Positions 53,042 through 63,663 of a DNA stretch of 64,000 nt are shown piece by piece; the stretch's first letter is position 1, and each line of letters begins with the position of its first letter. The position numbers and the translations under genes were made by a program. The notes beneath the pieces are model-generated. The model ran no database searches, had not been told where the DNA came from, and saw nothing but the letters and a program-made list of their open reading frames with translations. This DNA is from Xylophilus sp. GW821-FHT01B05 (GTDB lineage Bacteria > Pseudomonadota > Gammaproteobacteria > Burkholderiales > Burkholderiaceae_C): contig CP152408.1 in the NCBI GenBank assembly GCA_038961845.1, forward strand, positions 2,108,001 to 2,172,000, in the 5' to 3' direction.

Positions 53042-53831
53042 ACCCGTGCAGTGCCGCGTGCAGCCCGACGGCGTAGCCGTGCTCACGCTGGACAACCCGC
53101 CGCTCAACGTCGTCTTTCGTGGCTTGACCGAAGCGCTGGGCCGCGCGTTGGATGCACTGGCGGCCGATGCCACGGCGCGCGCGGTGGTCGTCACCGGCGC
53201 CGGTACGCGCGCCTTCTGCGCGGGCTCGGACATTGCCGAGTTCCAGCCACTGATGCAGCCCGGCCGCATCGGGCCCGAGAAGCTCGAACTGCAGCACCAG
53301 GTGTTTGCGCGCCTGGACGATTTCCCCAAACCCACCGTCGCTGCCGTCAACGGCCTGGCCTATGGTGGCGGGCTGGAGATCGCCGTGTGCTGCGACCTGA
53401 TCGTGGCCGACGCAGCCGCGCGCTTTGCGCTGCCTGAGATCAAGCTCGGCGTTTTCCCCGGCAGCGGCGGCCCGGTGCGGGTCACGCGCAGGGTGGGCGA
53501 GGGGCGGGCCAAGGAGCTGATGTTCCTCGGCGAGCCCATCGATGCACCCACCGCGCTGGCCTGGGGCCTGATCAACCGCGTGGTGCCGCAGGGTACGGCG
53601 CTGGATGCCGCATTGGCCTTGGCCGCCACGCTGGCGCAGCGCCCGCCGCTGGCGCTGGCGCTGTGCAAGCAGGCCATCGATCTGACATTCGACACAACGG
53701 AAGACGCGGCCATTGCCGCCGCGCTGCCGTTGTCTGAGCGCGTCTTTACCTCGGCCGAATCCAAAGAGGGCGTGCGCGCCTTCCTGGCCAAGGAGGCGCC
53801 CAACTTCCCCAACGCATTGCACCAGGAATAG
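53034..53831 (+). CDS. Enoyl-CoA hydratase/isomerase family protein
   Basis: A 265-residue crotonase. ARAVVVTGAGTRAFCAGSDI forms the first oxyanion-hole strand; AVNGLAYGGGLEIAVCCDL and PEIKLGVFPGSGGPVRVTR follow. One Glu of the classical catalytic pair appears in the PEIKLG segment, while the Gly-rich second part has a Ser-Gly-Gly-Pro in place of the common second Glu position, so the reaction may not be simple hydration. It overlaps the SDR gene. A crotonase next to a MaoC hydratase gives two stereochemical options in one pathway. Confidence 0.88.
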   Translation: MAEPVQCRVQPDGVAVLTLDNPPLNVVFRGLTEALGRALDALAADATARAVVVTGAGTRAFCAGSDIAEFQPLMQPGRIGPEKLELQHQVFARLDDFPKPTVAAVNGLAYGGGLEIAVCCDLIVADAAARFALPEIKLGVFPGSGGPVRVTRRVGEGRAKELMFLGEPIDAPTALAWGLINRVVPQGTALDAALALAATLAQRPPLALALCKQAIDLTFDTTEDAAIAAALPLSERVFTSAESKEGVRAFLAKEAPNFPNALHQE

Positions 53832-53835
53832 CACC

Positions 53836-55032
53836 ATGAAAAGAGCCGCCATCGTCTCCCCCCTGCGCACGCCCATCGGCGCCTTTGGCGGTGCGCTGCG
53901 CAGCGTGCCGGTCGAAGAGCTGGGTGCCATCGTCGCCCGCGCCGTCGTGGCGCAGACCGGGCTGGACCCGGCCCTGATCGAAGACGTGGTCTTCGCCCAC
54001 TCCTACGCCAATGGCGAGGTGCCCTGCACCGGCCGCTGGGTGGCATTGCAGGCCGGCTTTCCGATCGAGGTTGCGGGCATGCAACTGGATCGCCGCTGCG
54101 GCAGTGGCCTGCAGGCCATCGCCACGGCCGCCATGATGGTGCAGACCGGCGCGGCCGACGTGGTCATGGCCGGTGGCGTCGAGAGCATGAGCAATGTCGA
54201 GTACTACAGCACCGACATGCGCTGGGGCAAGCGCGCTGGCAGCGTCAGGTTCCACGACCGCCTGGAGCGCGGCCGCGAGCGCTCGCAGCCCGAGGCGCGT
54301 TTTGGCCGCATCAGCGGCATGATCGAAACGGCAGAGAACCTGGCGCGCGACTACAACATCAGCCGCGAAGAAGCCGACGCCTTTGCGCTGCGCAGCCACC
54401 AGCGCGCGGCCGCCGCCTGGGCCAGCGGCAAGTTCGCCGAAGAAGTGGTGCCGGTCAGCGTGCCGCAGCGCAAGAGTGACGCGCTGGTGGTGGACCGCGA
54501 CGAAGGCATTCGCGCCGACCTCACCCTCGATCAACTCGCCAGGCTCAAGCCCCTCATGAAGGACGGCACCGTCACCGCAGGGAATGCCTGCCAGCAGAAC
54601 GACGCGGCTGCGGCCTGCCTGATCGTGGCTGAAGACAAGCTCGAAGAGTTGGGCCTCACGCCCATCGGCTACCTGCACAGTTGGGCCGCCGCAGGCTGCG
54701 AGCCTTCGCACATGGGCATAGGCCCGGTGCCAGCGGTGAAGAAGCTGTTTGGCCGCAATGGTCTGGGCTTTGACGACATGGGCCTGGTCGAGCTGAACGA
54801 AGCCTTTGCCTGCCAGGCCCTTGCGGTTGCCAAAGGCTGGGGCTGGAATGATCCGGAGCGTTTCAACGTCAACGGCTCCGGTATTTCGCTGGGCCACCCT
54901 GTGGGCGCGACGGGCGTGCGCATCATGACCTCGCTGCTGCGCGAGATGCAGCGGCGCGGCGCGCGCTACGGGCTGGAGACCATGTGCATTGGCGGCGGGC
55001 AGGGACTGGCGGCGGTGTTCGAGAGCGCCTGA
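53836..55032 (+). CDS. Acetyl-CoA acetyltransferase (thiolase)
   Basis: A 398-residue thiolase. The nucleophilic Cys is in DRRCGSGLQAIATAA (about residue 88), His in NGSGISLGHPVGATGVRI, and the second Cys in TMCIGGGQGLA. It would cleave a 3-ketoacyl-CoA with CoA to release acetyl-CoA. The start ATG at 53836 follows GGAATAGCACC and is 4 bases after the preceding stop. It fits the last carbon-carbon cleavage of the gene set. Confidence 0.93.
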   Translation: MKRAAIVSPLRTPIGAFGGALRSVPVEELGAIVARAVVAQTGLDPALIEDVVFAHSYANGEVPCTGRWVALQAGFPIEVAGMQLDRRCGSGLQAIATAAMMVQTGAADVVMAGGVESMSNVEYYSTDMRWGKRAGSVRFHDRLERGRERSQPEARFGRISGMIETAENLARDYNISREEADAFALRSHQRAAAAWASGKFAEEVVPVSVPQRKSDALVVDRDEGIRADLTLDQLARLKPLMKDGTVTAGNACQQNDAAAACLIVAEDKLEELGLTPIGYLHSWAAAGCEPSHMGIGPVPAVKKLFGRNGLGFDDMGLVELNEAFACQALAVAKGWGWNDPERFNVNGSGISLGHPVGATGVRIMTSLLREMQRRGARYGLETMCIGGGQGLAAVFESA

Positions 55033-55036
55033 GGCC

Positions 55037-56284
55037 ATGACCTACCCCTTCCTCAACAAGCTGCGCGTCATCGAAAGCTCGGCCTTCATCGCCGCGCCAC
55101 TTGCTGGCCTGACGCTGGCGCAGTTTGGTGCCGACGTGATTCGCGTCGACATGATTGGCGGCGGCATCGACTACGCGCGCATGCCACGCATGCCGCAGCC
55201 CGATGGCAAGGGCCGCAGCCTGTACTGGACGGCGCTGAACAAAGGCAAGCGCTCGGTCGCCATCGACCTGCGCAAGCCCGAGGGCCGCGAGCTGATCCAG
55301 GCGCTGGCCACCGCGCCCGGGCCGGATGCCGGCGTGCTGCTGACCAACATCGGCACACCCTGGCTCGCGCACGAGGTGCTGGCGCAGCGGCGCGCCGACC
55401 TCATCAGCTGCACCATCCAGGGCAACGGCGACGGCAGCACCGCGGTGGACTACACGGTGAACTGCGCCACCGGCTACCCGGCCATCACCGGCGGCGGCTC
55501 GCGTGAGCGGCCGGTGAACCATGTGCTGCCGGCCTGGGACATTGCCTGCGCCTACCAGGCGGCCTTTGCCGTGGTGGCGGCGGTGGACCACAGGCGCCGC
55601 ACCGGCACGGGGGCGGAGTTGAAGTTGGCGCTGTCCGACATGGCCTTCACCATGCTGTCGCACCTGGGCGTGCTGGCCGAGGCCGAGCTGCTGCAACAAG
55701 AGCGGCCCTCCATCGGCAACCACCTCTACGGCGCTTTCGGCCGGGACTTTGGCACAGCCGACGGCCAGCGCGTGATGGTGGCGGCGATCTCGGCCGGGCA
55801 GTGGAAGGCACTGGTCAAGGCCTGCGGCATCGAGCAGGCCATTGCCGAACTGCAGCAGCGCAGCGGCCTGGACTTTGCCGACGAGGCGCAGCGCTTCGAA
55901 GGCCGCGATGCGATTGCGGAACTGGTCGAGCCCTGGTTTGCGGCCCGCAGCCAGGCCGATGCAGAGGCCGTGCTGGAACAACACAAAGTCTGCTGGGGCC
56001 GCTACAGCACGGTGGGCGAGCTGCTGGCCCACGATGCACGCGTGAGTGCCGCCAACCCGGTGTTCGAGCGCATGGCCACGCCAGGCATTGGCGAGCACCT
56101 GACCGCAGGTGCCGCAGTGCGCGCGCCCGCCATGGAGCGCGAGCCGACCACACCTGCGGCCTTGCTGGGCACGCACACCGACCAGGTGCTGCACGAGGTG
56201 CTGGGCCTGGATGGCGCCGCCATTGGCCGCCTGCACGATGCGGGTGTGGTGGCGGGGCCAGAGCGCGATCCGAGCCTGGGCTGA
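55037..56284 (+). CDS. CaiB/BaiF class III CoA-transferase
   Basis: A 415-residue enzyme of the formyl-CoA transferase family. LRVIESSAFIAAPLAGLTLA and FGADVIRVD at the N-terminus, LYWTALNKGKRSVAIDL, and GYPAITGGGSRERPVNHVLP are family marks. It would move CoA between two carboxylic acids without ATP. It begins 4 bases after the thiolase. Together with the NDP-forming synthetase this gives two possible ways to activate the substrate. The substrate pair is unknown. Confidence 0.9.
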   Translation: MTYPFLNKLRVIESSAFIAAPLAGLTLAQFGADVIRVDMIGGGIDYARMPRMPQPDGKGRSLYWTALNKGKRSVAIDLRKPEGRELIQALATAPGPDAGVLLTNIGTPWLAHEVLAQRRADLISCTIQGNGDGSTAVDYTVNCATGYPAITGGGSRERPVNHVLPAWDIACAYQAAFAVVAAVDHRRRTGTGAELKLALSDMAFTMLSHLGVLAEAELLQQERPSIGNHLYGAFGRDFGTADGQRVMVAAISAGQWKALVKACGIEQAIAELQQRSGLDFADEAQRFEGRDAIAELVEPWFAARSQADAEAVLEQHKVCWGRYSTVGELLAHDARVSAANPVFERMATPGIGEHLTAGAAVRAPAMEREPTTPAALLGTHTDQVLHEVLGLDGAAIGRLHDAGVVAGPERDPSLG

Positions 56285-56408
56285 GATTCCAGCTTCAAGT
56301 GACCGATGCCCGGGGGAGCACCGGTCTGCCTGGCTGCGGCTTTGTCGCTGCACGAGATAGCTTCTGCGAAAAGAGTCCTTCTCTGTCGAGAAGCATCCTT
56401 CGAAGATT

Positions 56409-56434
56409 GGCAGCATGCGCAGAAGAGTGCTGCC
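56409..56434 (+). other. Hairpin in the groES leader region
   Basis: GGCAGCA, a 12-base loop, TGCTGCC. It contains GAGTGCT, half of a CIRCE-like element, but the left half is missing, so HrcA control is not supported. Confidence 0.35.
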
Positions 56435-56497
56435 CCCTGGGACCCACTGTTCGCGCATGCGTCGCAAAAACAGTTTCATCCCAGGAGTTCGATTCCC

Positions 56498-56791
56498 ATG
56501 TCATCCATCCGTCCTCTGCACGATCGCATCATCGTCAAGCGCAGCGACCCTGAAACCAAAACTGCCAGCGGCATCGTCATCCCCGATTCGGCGGGTGAGA
56601 AGCCAGAGCAAGGCGAAGTGCTGGCTGTGGGCCCCGGCAAGCGCAACGACCAGGGCGAGCGCGTCAAGCCAGACGTCAAGGCGGGCGACAAGGTGATCTT
56701 CGGCAAGTACGGCGGCCAGACCGTCAAGCTGGGCGGCGACGAAGTCCTGGTGCTGCGCGAAGAAGACATTCTGGGCGTGCTCGAAGCCTGA
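56498..56791 (+). CDS. groES: Co-chaperonin GroES
   Basis: A 97-residue co-chaperonin that caps GroEL rings. [20 protein letters not shown], the mobile loop [32 protein letters not shown] and [20 protein letters not shown] are canonical. The ATG at 56498 follows CCAGGAG. It is 53 bases upstream of groEL. Control elements (CIRCE, sigma-32) are not convincing in the 213 bases before it. Confidence 0.96.
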   Translation: MSSIRPLHDRIIVKRSDPETKTASGIVIPDSAGEKPEQGEVLAVGPGKRNDQGERVKPDVKAGDKVIFGKYGGQTVKLGGDEVLVLREEDILGVLEA

Positions 56792-56823
56792 AGCACAAGC
56801 CTGTCCATTTCAAATTCTGTTGA

Positions 56824-58494
<1,671 letters not shown>

Positions 58495-58501
58495 GCGCCT
58501 G

Positions 58502-58526
58502 GGCCGCCGCCATGCTGGCGGCGGCC
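58502..58526 (+). other. Perfect GC hairpin between groEL and the metQ-like gene
   Basis: GGCCGCCGCC, loop ATGCT, GGCGGCGGCC: a perfect 10 bp stem, 7 bases after the groEL stop. No T-run follows, so it may attenuate, stabilise the 3' end or mark a processing point rather than terminate fully. Confidence 0.6.
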
Positions 58527-58564
58527 ACTTGCCATCAAAAACTTCAAGAACAGAGAGAAGACTC

Positions 58565-59383
58565 ATGCAGAAACGCAATGTGTTGCGCGCCGTCGGTGCG
58601 CTTGCCCTGGCCTCTACCGCCCTGTGGATCCATACCACCGCCGTGGCCCAGACCACGACGCTGCGCGTGGGTGTGCGCGGCGGCGTCGATGAAGAGATCT
58701 GGGAGGTGGTCACCAAGGTTGCCAAGCAGAACGGCCTCGACGTGAAGGCCATCGTCATCACCGGATCTGCCAGCCCGAACGAGGCGCTGAACAATGGCGA
58801 CCTCGAAGCCAACTCGTTCCAGCACATTCCCTTCCTGAACGACCAGATCAAGCAGCGTGGCTACAAGCTGGCCAACGTGGGCACGACCTACATCTCGCCC
58901 ATCGCCTTCTATTCGAAGAAGTTCAAGGCCTTCAAGGATCTGCCGGACGGCGCCAAGCTTGGCATTCCTGATGACCCAAGCAACCAGACACGCGCGCTCG
59001 TGGTGCTGCGCGACCAAGGCGTGCTCACCCTGCGCGACGGCTTCGATCCCGCAGTGGGAACGGCCACGCTGAAGGACGTCACGGCCTACAAGAAGAAGGT
59101 GCAACTGGTGGAGGCCGCCTCGGTAGTGCTCGCCCGCTCGCTGGAGGACGTGGATGCGTCCGCCATCGTCAACACCTTCGCCTACCAGGCTGGCCTGATC
59201 GCCACGCGCGACGGCATCGCGGTAGAGAAGAAAGAGAACAACCCCTACGTCAACATCATCGCCGTGCGCGAGCAGGACAAGAATGCGCCGTGGGTCAAGA
59301 CGCTGGTCAAGTCCTATCAGTCAGAGGAGGTTCGCAAGTTCATCCAGACCAAGTACCAGGGCTCGGTCCTGCCCGTCTTCTGA
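58565..59383 (+). CDS. metQ: MetQ/NlpA-family solute-binding protein (no lipobox)
   Basis: A 272-residue receptor of the methionine-type ABC family. The N-terminal signal (NVLRAVGALALASTALWI) ends near TTAVAQ without any Cys, so unlike typical MetQ it is not an obvious lipoprotein. The mature protein has LRVGVRGGVDEEIWEVV, SPNEALNNGDLEANSFQHIP, FLNDQIKQRGYKLA and PDDPSNQTRALVVL, matching NlpA lipoproteins. The ligand may be methionine, a methionine derivative, or another sulfur compound; context with monooxygenases points away from plain methionine. The ATG follows AGAGAGAAG. Confidence 0.86.
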   Translation: MQKRNVLRAVGALALASTALWIHTTAVAQTTTLRVGVRGGVDEEIWEVVTKVAKQNGLDVKAIVITGSASPNEALNNGDLEANSFQHIPFLNDQIKQRGYKLANVGTTYISPIAFYSKKFKAFKDLPDGAKLGIPDDPSNQTRALVVLRDQGVLTLRDGFDPAVGTATLKDVTAYKKKVQLVEAASVVLARSLEDVDASAIVNTFAYQAGLIATRDGIAVEKKENNPYVNIIAVREQDKNAPWVKTLVKSYQSEEVRKFIQTKYQGSVLPVF

Positions 59384-59389
59384 CAAGGT

Positions 59390-59437
59390 ATGAATAAACC
59401 TACTACGCGCTCGCTACGGTTTCTTCACACCTTGTGA
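59390..59437 (+). CDS. Possible 15-codon leader frame coupled to metN
   Basis: ATG at 59390 opens a 15-residue frame ([15 protein letters not shown]) whose TGA overlaps the GTG start of metN in the sequence TTGTGA. AAGG lies just before its ATG. It may couple translation of metN to a short upstream frame, or be chance. No homology is known to me. Confidence 0.25.
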   Translation: MNKPTTRSLRFLHTL

Positions 59438-60522
59438 ACACCGAAGCAGTGGCTGCAGAGGCAGCCCACATCGTTTTCGACCAGGTCCGCAAGGAATACG
59501 CGGGCTCGGCGGGCCCCGTGAAGGCGCTGGAGGCCGTGTCCTTTGCGGTTGCCCGTGGTGAGGTGTTCGGCATCATCGGGCGCAGCGGCGCTGGCAAGTC
59601 GACCTTGCTGCGCACCATCAATGCGCTGGAGGCGGCCAGCGGCGGCAGCGTGCATGTCGATGGCGTTGACGTGGGCGGGCTGGACGAAGATGCGCTGGTC
59701 CATCTGCGCCGCCGCATCGGCATGATCTTCCAGCACTTCAACCTGCTGTCGGCCAAGACCGTGCGCGACAACGTATCGCTGCCTTTGAAGGTGGCGGGCG
59801 TGGCGCCGGCCCGCATCCGCGAGCGTGTCGATGCACTGCTGGAGTTGGTGGGCCTGGGCGACAAGGCGGATGTCTATCCGGCGCAGCTCTCAGGTGGCCA
59901 GAAGCAACGCGTCGGCATTGCCCGAGCGCTGGTGCATCAACCGCAGATACTGTTGTGCGACGAGGCCACTTCGGCGCTAGACCCCGAAACCACGCAGTCC
60001 ATCCTTGCGCTGCTGCGCGAGATCAACCGCAACTTCGGCCTGACGGTCGTGCTCATCACGCACGACATGGCGGTGATCCGCGAGGTATGCGACCGCGTGC
60101 TGGTGCTCGACCAGGGCCGCCTTGTTGAGCTTGGCGAGGTATGGCGGGTGTTTGGAAAGCCACAGGCCGACGCTACGCGCGCGCTGCTGCAGCCGTTGCT
60201 GCATGACCTGCCGCCCGACCTGGCCGCAGCGCTGGTGCCTGATGTTGGGGGCCTGGACGGGCGCCCGGGCAAGCTTGTGCTGAGCCTGGGCTTTGACGGC
60301 GCCTCGCGCCCGCAGGGCGTGCCGTTCGAGGCGCTGGCGGCGCTTGGCCCTGGCGCGACATGGTTGCATGGCGGCCTGGACCGCATCCGCGGGCATGCGC
60401 AGGGCCGGCTGCTGGTGGCCGTGCCGGCCAGCGCGGAGCATCCTTTCGACAAAGAGGCTGCGCGGCTTGCCTTGTCGGCTGATCGCATCGAGGTACTGGG
60501 CTATGTCCACACCACTGATTGA
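59434..60522 (+). CDS. metN: Methionine-type ABC transporter ATP-binding protein
   Basis: A 362-residue ATPase that powers the importer. Walker [12 protein letters not shown], signature [15 protein letters not shown], Walker [17 protein letters not shown] and switch His in LITHDMAV are present. The C-terminal 90 residues (from about 275) resemble the NIL domain, which in MetN senses substrate and inhibits transport. The start is GTG at 59434, overlapping the stop of a short upstream frame. No better ATG lies nearby. metI begins 20 bases before its end. Confidence 0.92.
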   Translation: MNTEAVAAEAAHIVFDQVRKEYAGSAGPVKALEAVSFAVARGEVFGIIGRSGAGKSTLLRTINALEAASGGSVHVDGVDVGGLDEDALVHLRRRIGMIFQHFNLLSAKTVRDNVSLPLKVAGVAPARIRERVDALLELVGLGDKADVYPAQLSGGQKQRVGIARALVHQPQILLCDEATSALDPETTQSILALLREINRNFGLTVVLITHDMAVIREVCDRVLVLDQGRLVELGEVWRVFGKPQADATRALLQPLLHDLPPDLAAALVPDVGGLDGRPGKLVLSLGFDGASRPQGVPFEALAALGPGATWLHGGLDRIRGHAQGRLLVAVPASAEHPFDKEAARLALSADRIEVLGYVHTTD

Positions 60523-61159
60523 AAAGTACGTCCAGGCCTTCTTCCAGACGCTGGCGATGGTGAGCGTGTCGGCCTTCATCGCCATCACGCTGGGTCTGGT
60601 GCTGGCCGTGGTGCTGACGGTGACGGCGCCGCGCAATCTGTACCCGCGGCCGCGCTTTCACAAGGCGCTGTCGATCGTGGTGAACATCTGCCGCGCCATC
60701 CCGTTCATCATCCTGCTGGTGGCGCTGCTGCCGGTCACCCGCTTCATCGTCGGCACCACGCTTGGCACCTGGGCCGCCGTGGTGCCGCTTGCGGCCAACT
60801 TGATCCCGTTCTATGCGCGCATTGCCCAGGTCAGCCTGAACGACGTCGATGGCGGCTTGATCGAGGCCGCGCGTGCCATGGGCTGCAAGCGCTGGCACAT
60901 CGTGCGGCATGTGCTGCTGCCCGAGGCACTGCCCGGCATCATCGGCGGCATGACGGTCAGCGTGATCGCCATGGTCAACGCATCGGCCATGGCCGGTGCG
61001 GTGGGCGCCGGCGGGCTGGGCGACCTGGCGATCCGCTACGGCTACGAGCGCTACGAGACCCGCGTGATGTTCGAGGTGATCGTGATCCTGATCGCGCTGG
61101 TGTCCGTGATCCAGTTCGTTGGGGAACGGCTGGCGCGCAGGGTCGATCACCGGAGGTGA
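60503..61159 (+). CDS. metI: Methionine-type ABC transporter permease
   Basis: A 218-residue permease with five transmembrane helices. The EAA loop reads [20 protein letters not shown] and is followed by [13 protein letters not shown], the contact region for Met[21 protein letters not shown] and [11 protein letters not shown] close the typical MetI pattern. The overlap with metN indicates coupled synthesis. A 138 bp gap follows before the monooxygenase gene, with no recognised feature. Confidence 0.93.
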   Translation: MSTPLIEKYVQAFFQTLAMVSVSAFIAITLGLVLAVVLTVTAPRNLYPRPRFHKALSIVVNICRAIPFIILLVALLPVTRFIVGTTLGTWAAVVPLAANLIPFYARIAQVSLNDVDGGLIEAARAMGCKRWHIVRHVLLPEALPGIIGGMTVSVIAMVNASAMAGAVGAGGLGDLAIRYGYERYETRVMFEVIVILIALVSVIQFVGERLARRVDHRR

Positions 61160-61297
61160 GGCTGCCGATGCAGTGCCATGGGTACGAGCGACAGGGAGAT
61201 GCTTGCAATTTGCATAAACAAGCGCGAAAACCAGATTTCCCCTGGGCGGTGGTTGCGGGCAAGACTCGGAAGTTTTCGACAACCTGGTCTTCTTTGG

Positions 61298-62383
61298 ATG
61301 TCTGGCCTTTCCCCCTCTCCGCGCCCACTTCGCCTGGGCTTCTTCAGCCGTCTGCTTGACGATGCCACGGCTGCTGAGCGCTACCGCCTCGTCGCTGCGC
61401 AGATTGCCCATGCCGAGGCCTTCGGCTTCGATTCCGCCTGGGTGGCGCAGCACCACTTTCACGAGCACGAGGGCGGACTGCCGTCGCCCTTCGTTTTTCT
61501 GGCCTATGTAGCCTCACGCACGCGGCGCATCCGCCTGGGCACCGGCATCGTCACGCTGCCGCTGGAGAACGCGGTGCGCGTGGCCGAGGATGCGATCGTG
61601 CTGGACCTGCTCTCCGGCGGGCGGCTCGAGGTGGGCGTGGGGACGGGCGGCACGCCCGAATCCTTTGCGGCCTTCGGGCTGGACGGCAACGATCGCTCGG
61701 CGCTCTTCGCGCGGCAGCTCGCCGCAGTGCGCGCGGCCTGGGCCGGCCAGCCGCTGGCGGGCGGCGATACGCTGTACCCCGCGGCCTCGCAGCTGTTGGG
61801 CCGCATCTGGCAGGCCACGTTCTCCGTAAGCGGCGGCACACGCGCAGGGGAGGCCGGCGACGGCCTGATGCTGTCGCGCACACAGCCGCGCCCCGAGCAG
61901 GCACCCGACGCATCGCTTGCCGATATCCAGAACCCGATCATTGACGCCTATCTGGCCGCGCTTCCACCCGGCGGCAAGCCGCGCATCGTGGGCTCGCGCA
62001 GCGTCTTCGTGGCGGCTACCCGCAAGGAGGCGTTGCGCCTGGCCGACATCGGGCTGCGCCGCTCGGCAGCCCGCTTCGCTGCATCGGAAAAAATCGGCAT
62101 CGAGGACCGTGCAAGGCCAGACGCTCCGCTGGAGCAACTGATAGCCGCCTACGACGTGCATGTGGGGTCGCCCGACGACGTGATTGCCTCCTTGCGCGCC
62201 GACAGCACGCTCGCGCGCGTGACCGATCTGGTCTGCCAGGTGCACTCCGTCGATCCGCCGCAGGAGGCGATCCTGCGCTCCATCGAACTGACCGCGACTG
62301 TGGTTGCGCCAGCCATGGGCTGGGCGCGCCATGTGGGTGTGCCGGCCCCTCAATCTCTTGCAAGCTCCCTTGCACTTCTCTAG
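61298..62383 (+). CDS. Luciferase-like FMN-dependent monooxygenase (KPN_01858/TIGR04027 type)
   Basis: A 361-residue flavoprotein of the bacterial luciferase-like fold. LRLGFFSRLLDDATAAERYR at the start, FGFDSAWVAQHHFHEHEGGL, TRRIRLGTGIVTLPLENAVR and GGRLEVGVGTGG are characteristic. Members of this subtype are found next to two AhpD/CMD-fold proteins, exactly as here. It would use reduced FMN and oxygen to oxidise an unknown, possibly sulfur- or nitrogen-containing, compound brought in by the adjacent transporter. I chose the ATG at 61298 because homology starts there; the frame extends to 61178. No good ribosome site is seen at either. Confidence 0.87.
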   Translation: MSGLSPSPRPLRLGFFSRLLDDATAAERYRLVAAQIAHAEAFGFDSAWVAQHHFHEHEGGLPSPFVFLAYVASRTRRIRLGTGIVTLPLENAVRVAEDAIVLDLLSGGRLEVGVGTGGTPESFAAFGLDGNDRSALFARQLAAVRAAWAGQPLAGGDTLYPAASQLLGRIWQATFSVSGGTRAGEAGDGLMLSRTQPRPEQAPDASLADIQNPIIDAYLAALPPGGKPRIVGSRSVFVAATRKEALRLADIGLRRSAARFAASEKIGIEDRARPDAPLEQLIAAYDVHVGSPDDVIASLRADSTLARVTDLVCQVHSVDPPQEAILRSIELTATVVAPAMGWARHVGVPAPQSLASSLALL

Positions 62384-62393
62384 CTTGGACCTC

Positions 62394-63038
62394 ATGAGCG
62401 CCATCGCTTCTCCTTCTGTGTCCGCTGTGCCTGACGTCATAGACCAGCTTGTCGGCATCGCGCCGGGCACTCACCTTGACCGTGTCCGTGCGCAGCGCGA
62501 GCAGGCGCGTGCACAGGCGCAGCAGAGCTATCTCGCGCTGTTCGCGCCTACGCCACCCGTGTTCGGGCATCTCGAGATCGCCGACCGCTTTGCCGTTGCG
62601 GCCTTCGTTGCCGGGCTGCATGGGCAGTCCGACGTGGCGCGCTTCTATGCCGAAGGCCTGACCGCGCATGGCCCTCGCGCCGGTGTGGCCGAGGCCGTTG
62701 CCGCCGAAGCCAAGCGGGGTGCTGCCAAAGGGCCGTACGGCCGCTATCCCGCTGGCCTGCTCAGCGCCGAGGACACGGCCGGCCCTGTCTACGCGGTGAG
62801 TAACGCGTACCGTGCGGTGCTGGGCGAGCGGCTTTCGGCGGCCCTGGTGCATGCGCACCTGCTCGTGTTTCACCCGCGTGACGCGAGCCTGGCGGCGCTG
62901 CAGTCGCTGCTTGATGCGGGGTGGTCCAGCACGGAGATCGTGACTCTGTCGCAGCTCGTGGCTTTTCTTGCGTTCCAGATCCGTGTCGTCACCGGCCTGC
63001 AGGCGCTGGCGCAACGCCCCGTCACCTTTGTCGATTGA
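62394..63038 (+). CDS. CMD-domain protein (Avi_7170 type)
   Basis: A 214-residue protein with a carboxymuconolactone-decarboxylase/AhpD-like helical fold. Segments include VPDVIDQLVGIAPGTHLDRV, LEIADRFAVAAFVAGLHGQS and VTLSQLVAFLAFQIRVVTGL. It lacks a CxxC pair, so it is probably not a peroxidase by itself. It belongs to a family that occurs beside the following gene and the luciferase-like monooxygenase. The start lies 10 bases after that gene. Function not established. Confidence 0.8.
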   Translation: MSAIASPSVSAVPDVIDQLVGIAPGTHLDRVRAQREQARAQAQQSYLALFAPTPPVFGHLEIADRFAVAAFVAGLHGQSDVARFYAEGLTAHGPRAGVAEAVAAEAKRGAAKGPYGRYPAGLLSAEDTAGPVYAVSNAYRAVLGERLSAALVHAHLLVFHPRDASLAALQSLLDAGWSSTEIVTLSQLVAFLAFQIRVVTGLQALAQRPVTFVD

Positions 63039-63051
63039 TCCAAGGAACCCC

Positions 63052-63663
63052 ATGACCGCCGAATCGGCCCTGAGCCCCCCCGACAACACGCACCCCAATG
63101 CCTTCACGCAGGCGCAGCTCGAATGGCTGCCCTGGCTTGAACCGCTGCCCGAGGCCGAGCTGACCGAGCGGCACTTTGCCGGCCTGGTGGACGCGGCCCG
63201 TGCCAAGTCGCCGTACTTCCGCCTGCTGGCGCGCGACCCGGACATCCTGGGCGCACGCACGCGCACCGACAAGGACATCTTCTACAACCCCGAAGCCGGC
63301 TTGCCGCGCGCCGAGCGCGAGCTTTCGGCTGCGGCGGCTTCGCGCTACAACGGCTGCATCTACTGCGCGTCGGTGCATGCGCGCTTTGCTTCGCATTTCT
63401 CCCGGCGCACAGACGACGTGCAGCGCCTGCTGGATGAGGGCGTGAAGGCCGACCTGGGCGAGCGCTGGAATGCGATCGTGGCGGCCAGCGTTGCGCTGTC
63501 GTCCACACCGTCCACGTTCGGGCCCGAGCACATCGAGCAGCTTCGCGCGCAGGGCCTGGACGACCTGGCGATTACCGACGTCATCCAAGGCGCGGCTTTC
63601 TTCAATTGGGCCAACCGGCTGATGTTGTCACTGGGCGAGCCCAAGGAGAGAGCGGCCGGTTAA
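63052..63663 (+). CDS. Alkylhydroperoxidase-domain protein with CxxC (Avi_7169 type)
   Basis: A 203-residue AhpD-fold protein. The motif NGCIYCASVHARFASHF holds the CxxCxxxH redox centre used by AhpD-type peroxidases to reduce organic hydroperoxides or a peroxide formed by a partner oxygenase. The N-terminus (FTQAQLEWLPWLEPLPEAEL) and ITDVIQGAAFFNWANRLMLS match the Avi_7169 subtype. It follows the CMD gene by 13 bases (AAGGA before the ATG). It probably protects against, or completes, oxidation by the neighbouring flavin enzyme. Confidence 0.84.
   Translation: MTAESALSPPDNTHPNAFTQAQLEWLPWLEPLPEAELTERHFAGLVDAARAKSPYFRLLARDPDILGARTRTDKDIFYNPEAGLPRAERELSAAAASRYNGCIYCASVHARFASHFSRRTDDVQRLLDEGVKADLGERWNAIVAASVALSSTPSTFGPEHIEQLRAQGLDDLAITDVIQGAAFFNWANRLMLSLGEPKERAAG

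Noticed and set aside
56285..56497. CIRCE or sigma-32 promoter before groES
   Set aside because: Only a half-match GAGTGCT is present, without its inverted partner, and no CTTGAA plus CCCAT pair with proper spacing is seen.
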